Of a stretch of 64,000 bases of DNA, positions 61,625 to 64,000 are shown in pieces. The notes beneath the pieces were generated by a model. That model was not told where the DNA came from and ran no database searches. It worked only from the letters and a program-made list of their open reading frames with translations. The DNA lies in contig JAYKAV010002464.1 in assembly GCA_035582835.1 (NCBI GenBank), positions 1-64,000 of the forward strand, given 5' to 3'. The first letter of the stretch is position 1, and each line of letters opens with the position of its first letter. Made by a program: the position numbers and the translations under genes. This DNA is from Phoebastria nigripes (Eukaryota; Chordata; Aves; Procellariiformes; Diomedeidae).

Positions 61625-63074
61625 TTACTCTGGATGCTGATTCTGGTCTTGGTCTCTAGGTTGGTTTTCTGGACGATCCTCAGGGAGAGGGTTATAGTTG
61701 GGATCCTCTTCAGGTGTGTCAAATACCATCTTCCTGGCAAGGGACATGCCCATCCCACCAAGCAGGCAGGTTAGGAAAGTGAGCTGACAAAACCCCCAGC
61801 CCTCCTAGGAACTTCCTAGCCCTTCACAGGGCTTGGCTGTACGTCACAGCCACCTGCCTATTGCACCAGCACTAACTGTTCTTTTGCTCAGCTCAATATG
61901 TAACGATGACAGTACTTGCTTCTTTGATCTCTAGGTCAGCTTTGATCCTCAGCATGAAGCAGAACATATTCATAAACTACAGAAATACATCAGAAAAAAT
62001 CCTACCTGCATCTAGCATTTCCACAAGCAGTAAGAACACTCCAGTTCAACTAGCAAAGCTTAAGGTACCAGCAACTGCTTTATGGACCCTGCGTACATAT
62101 GTATATAATGTGCGAAGTGCCAGTGCTTTCTGCAGCAGAGGCATAAACTGTCAAGCTGAGGTGCTATCAGCAAGCAATTGTGTCCTATGGTCACCCCACA
62201 CTGTCACAGACCACAGTTTGCTATGAAAGTGACCCAGGTTGGGAAGCAACACAGCAAAGCCCAGAAAGAATCAGCTTTACTTACAGGATGCCGGGGGTTA
62301 ACAGCAACTTCTTTCCTCCAGGCTGGTTGGGGAAAACATCTTCCAAGAAATAATAGATGTGACCCACTGCAATCCCTGGGGAGAGAAGTCACCAAGGTCA
62401 GGCCCAGCTGTGACTCCTTTGCCAGATGAACCAGAGCTGCTGGGAGCTTAAGCAGGATGAAGCTCCAAGAACCCCTCAGCTGCGTACCCACGCCCCAGCT
62501 CCCACCAGTGCCACCTGTGCTGCAGTGCCAGAGGGCCAGGCTGTTTGCTGTGATTGGCACACAAGCAGGCAGGGAGCCTCTCAGCCTGAAAGCAGCACCA
62601 GGCACCCAGGAGACGAGACACAGCACAAGTGTCAGGCAGAGCTCACCATACCCAACTTCTGCCCCTGGGGAAGACACAGCAAAATGCAGGTCACAAGCAA
62701 GAGCTCGGGCACGAGGCTGGCCACCCAGCAACCTCAGCCAGCTCAATTTAGGAAACCCACCATCTTAAATGAGATGAAACCAAGAGACGGTGCTGGTGCC
62801 CCAGTAGCATCTATGAGAATAGAGAGCACTGTGGCTGCAAAGTGCCCTTGTTCCCAGCACCCACCAGCTTTGACATACCCAGTAAGTCGATGATGATGGA
62901 GTTGCCCAGGAGCAGAGAGAATCCCATCAGGACCCAGGGCAAGAAGGGGGCCTGGAAGTTAAGAAGCCCAAAGAAGTTCATGCGGATGTAAGGGTTCCTG
63001 CGACTCCACACGTACACCAGCATGATGGTGAAAGCCTGGCCCAGGAAAAACAGGCTGGCAAAGAGTCCAAATAG
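61625..63074 (-). CDS. DERL3: DERL3, derlin-3 (C-terminal exons only)
   Basis: Three exons are seen: 62879-63074, 62285-62375 and 61625-61733 (stop at 61625-61627), encoding the last 131 residues; the N-terminal half lies beyond the right edge. Derlins are rhomboid-like pseudoproteases of the ER membrane that help move misfolded proteins to the cytosol for degradation, working with p97/VCP. Visible are two membrane segments ([16 protein letters not shown] and [14 protein letters not shown]), the WSRRNP loop between them, the [17 protein letters not shown] segment, and a polar tail with [12 protein letters not shown] rich in Gln and Asp. The protein is also close to DERL2. The reading YYFLED, the [10 protein letters not shown] segment and the position beside SMARCB1 favour DERL3. 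In mammals DERL3 is an unfolded-protein-response target in secretory cells; its promoter is not in the window. Confidence 0.92.
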
Positions 63075-64000
63075 CTAGGAACTACTGAGTCAAGGAAAAA
63101 CCTACCCACCCTGTGCACCACCTCCAGGCAGCACAGGGTGCCTTGTGACTAGGAAACCCAGAACTACAGGCAGCTGATCACAGCATGCAAGACATTGCCC
63201 ATGCCACCAAACCTTTCCTGGGCTGGCTGAGATGTACTGACCCCCCTGCCCCGCACACCACGTTTCCCTCCCTGCCACCCCAGAACAAGACACTCTGGAG
63301 TGGCACGCTGCTCACTCCTTAAGCTGCTGTCTGCAACCACCAGAGACCAGGGAGCTCATATAATCACCTCTACAAAGTGACCATCAAAAGCGACCTTCAG
63401 AGAAGGGCCTTCACATTCTTACAGCACTCGGGACGTGGCACATATTAACAACTAGCTCACATCCAGTATCTACCTTCTACAGAAGAATTTCAGCAGTGAG
63501 ATGGCTCTTGCAATTCACAGCCCTCTTCTCCAGAACACAAGGAGACAGCCAGAGGCAAAAAATTCCCCTGCCCTTGTTGTAGTTGGACTCCAAATCCACC
63601 TATGGCCAAGTGCGTGGCTGCTGCAGGCACCTGGACACTGACTAGCCAAACACCTGAGGATGGCCAACAGCCATGAGAGTTCACACAGCTTCATGCAGAG
63701 CTCTGTGGGGAGAGCAGTGCTCTGAGCCATCTGCATAAGACATTCAGAAAAGGTTTTATGCTTGGGAGGGAGATATTTCTCCCTATCAGACTATTTTGTC
63801 CTACAATAAAAGAACTTCTTAAGATGTGTTACCGTATCTCCAGCCACTGACAGGTTGCAAGGACAGAGTGCTGGGCTCACGCTGCCTGATGTGCTGACGG
63901 CAGACAGTATGTGGGCACACCACTCCTTGTCCTTATGGCTCCATGTTCTTCCCTTCAGCTGCAGCTTGGTTTTCTGAGACAGCCTCATGCCAATCGTAGC
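63075..64000 (-). other. DERL3: DERL3 intron running off the window
   Basis: No derlin exon is found here on the minus strand; I looked for the preceding FVFMFLFGG-type segment without success. The exon at 62879-63074 starts in phase 0 after an acceptor ending CCTAG, so at least one further exon must lie to the right. Confidence 0.6.

Overview
The window is vertebrate nuclear DNA, almost certainly from a bird. The genes have many exons with GT-AG introns, CpG-island promoters and AATAAA signals. Introns are short, young repeats are nearly absent, and the gene order VPREB3 - C22orf15 - CHCHD10 - MMP11 - SMARCB1 - DERL3, with the same orientations, is that of human 22q11.23 (part of avian chromosome 15). 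The species cannot be read from the sequence. One 80-N gap (25695-25774) and about two dozen isolated single Ns are assembly features.

Layout, left to right: (1) 1-2052, minus: a VPS29-like retromer subunit, last coding residues cut off by the window edge. (2) 3213-3836, minus: VPREB3, surrogate light chain family. (3) 7209-9917, plus: the C22orf15 homologue, an uncharacterised small protein. (4) 11722-13005, minus: CHCHD10, a twin CX9C mitochondrial intermembrane-space protein, tail-to-tail with C22orf15; its first intron opens with seven GGGGCC units. (5) 13-25.6 kb: about 12 kb without a recognisable gene, holding an old LINE remnant and a perfect 47-bp-arm inverted repeat just upstream of MMP11. 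(6) 25775-44300, plus: MMP11 (stromelysin-3), eight exons, start codon lost in the N gap. (7) 45687-58212, plus: SMARCB1 (BAF47/INI1), nine exons encoding 376 residues; its promoter CpG island begins almost at the MMP11 poly(A) signal. (8) 61625-63074, minus: the last three coding exons of DERL3, the rest beyond the right edge.

The genes form a conserved neighbourhood, not a pathway: membrane trafficking (VPS29-like), B-cell development (VPREB3), mitochondria (CHCHD10), matrix proteolysis (MMP11), chromatin remodelling (SMARCB1) and ER-associated degradation (DERL3). All exon boundaries were placed by hand from splice signals, reading-frame continuity and remembered family sequences. The coding phases close exactly in all seven genes. 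No new multi-gene system was found. The most interesting items are the diverged VPS29 copy, the GGGGCC tract in CHCHD10 intron 1, the long perfect hairpin beside the assembly gap, the ancestral proline in the MMP11 Met-turn, and the very tight MMP11-SMARCB1 and C22orf15-CHCHD10 junctions.
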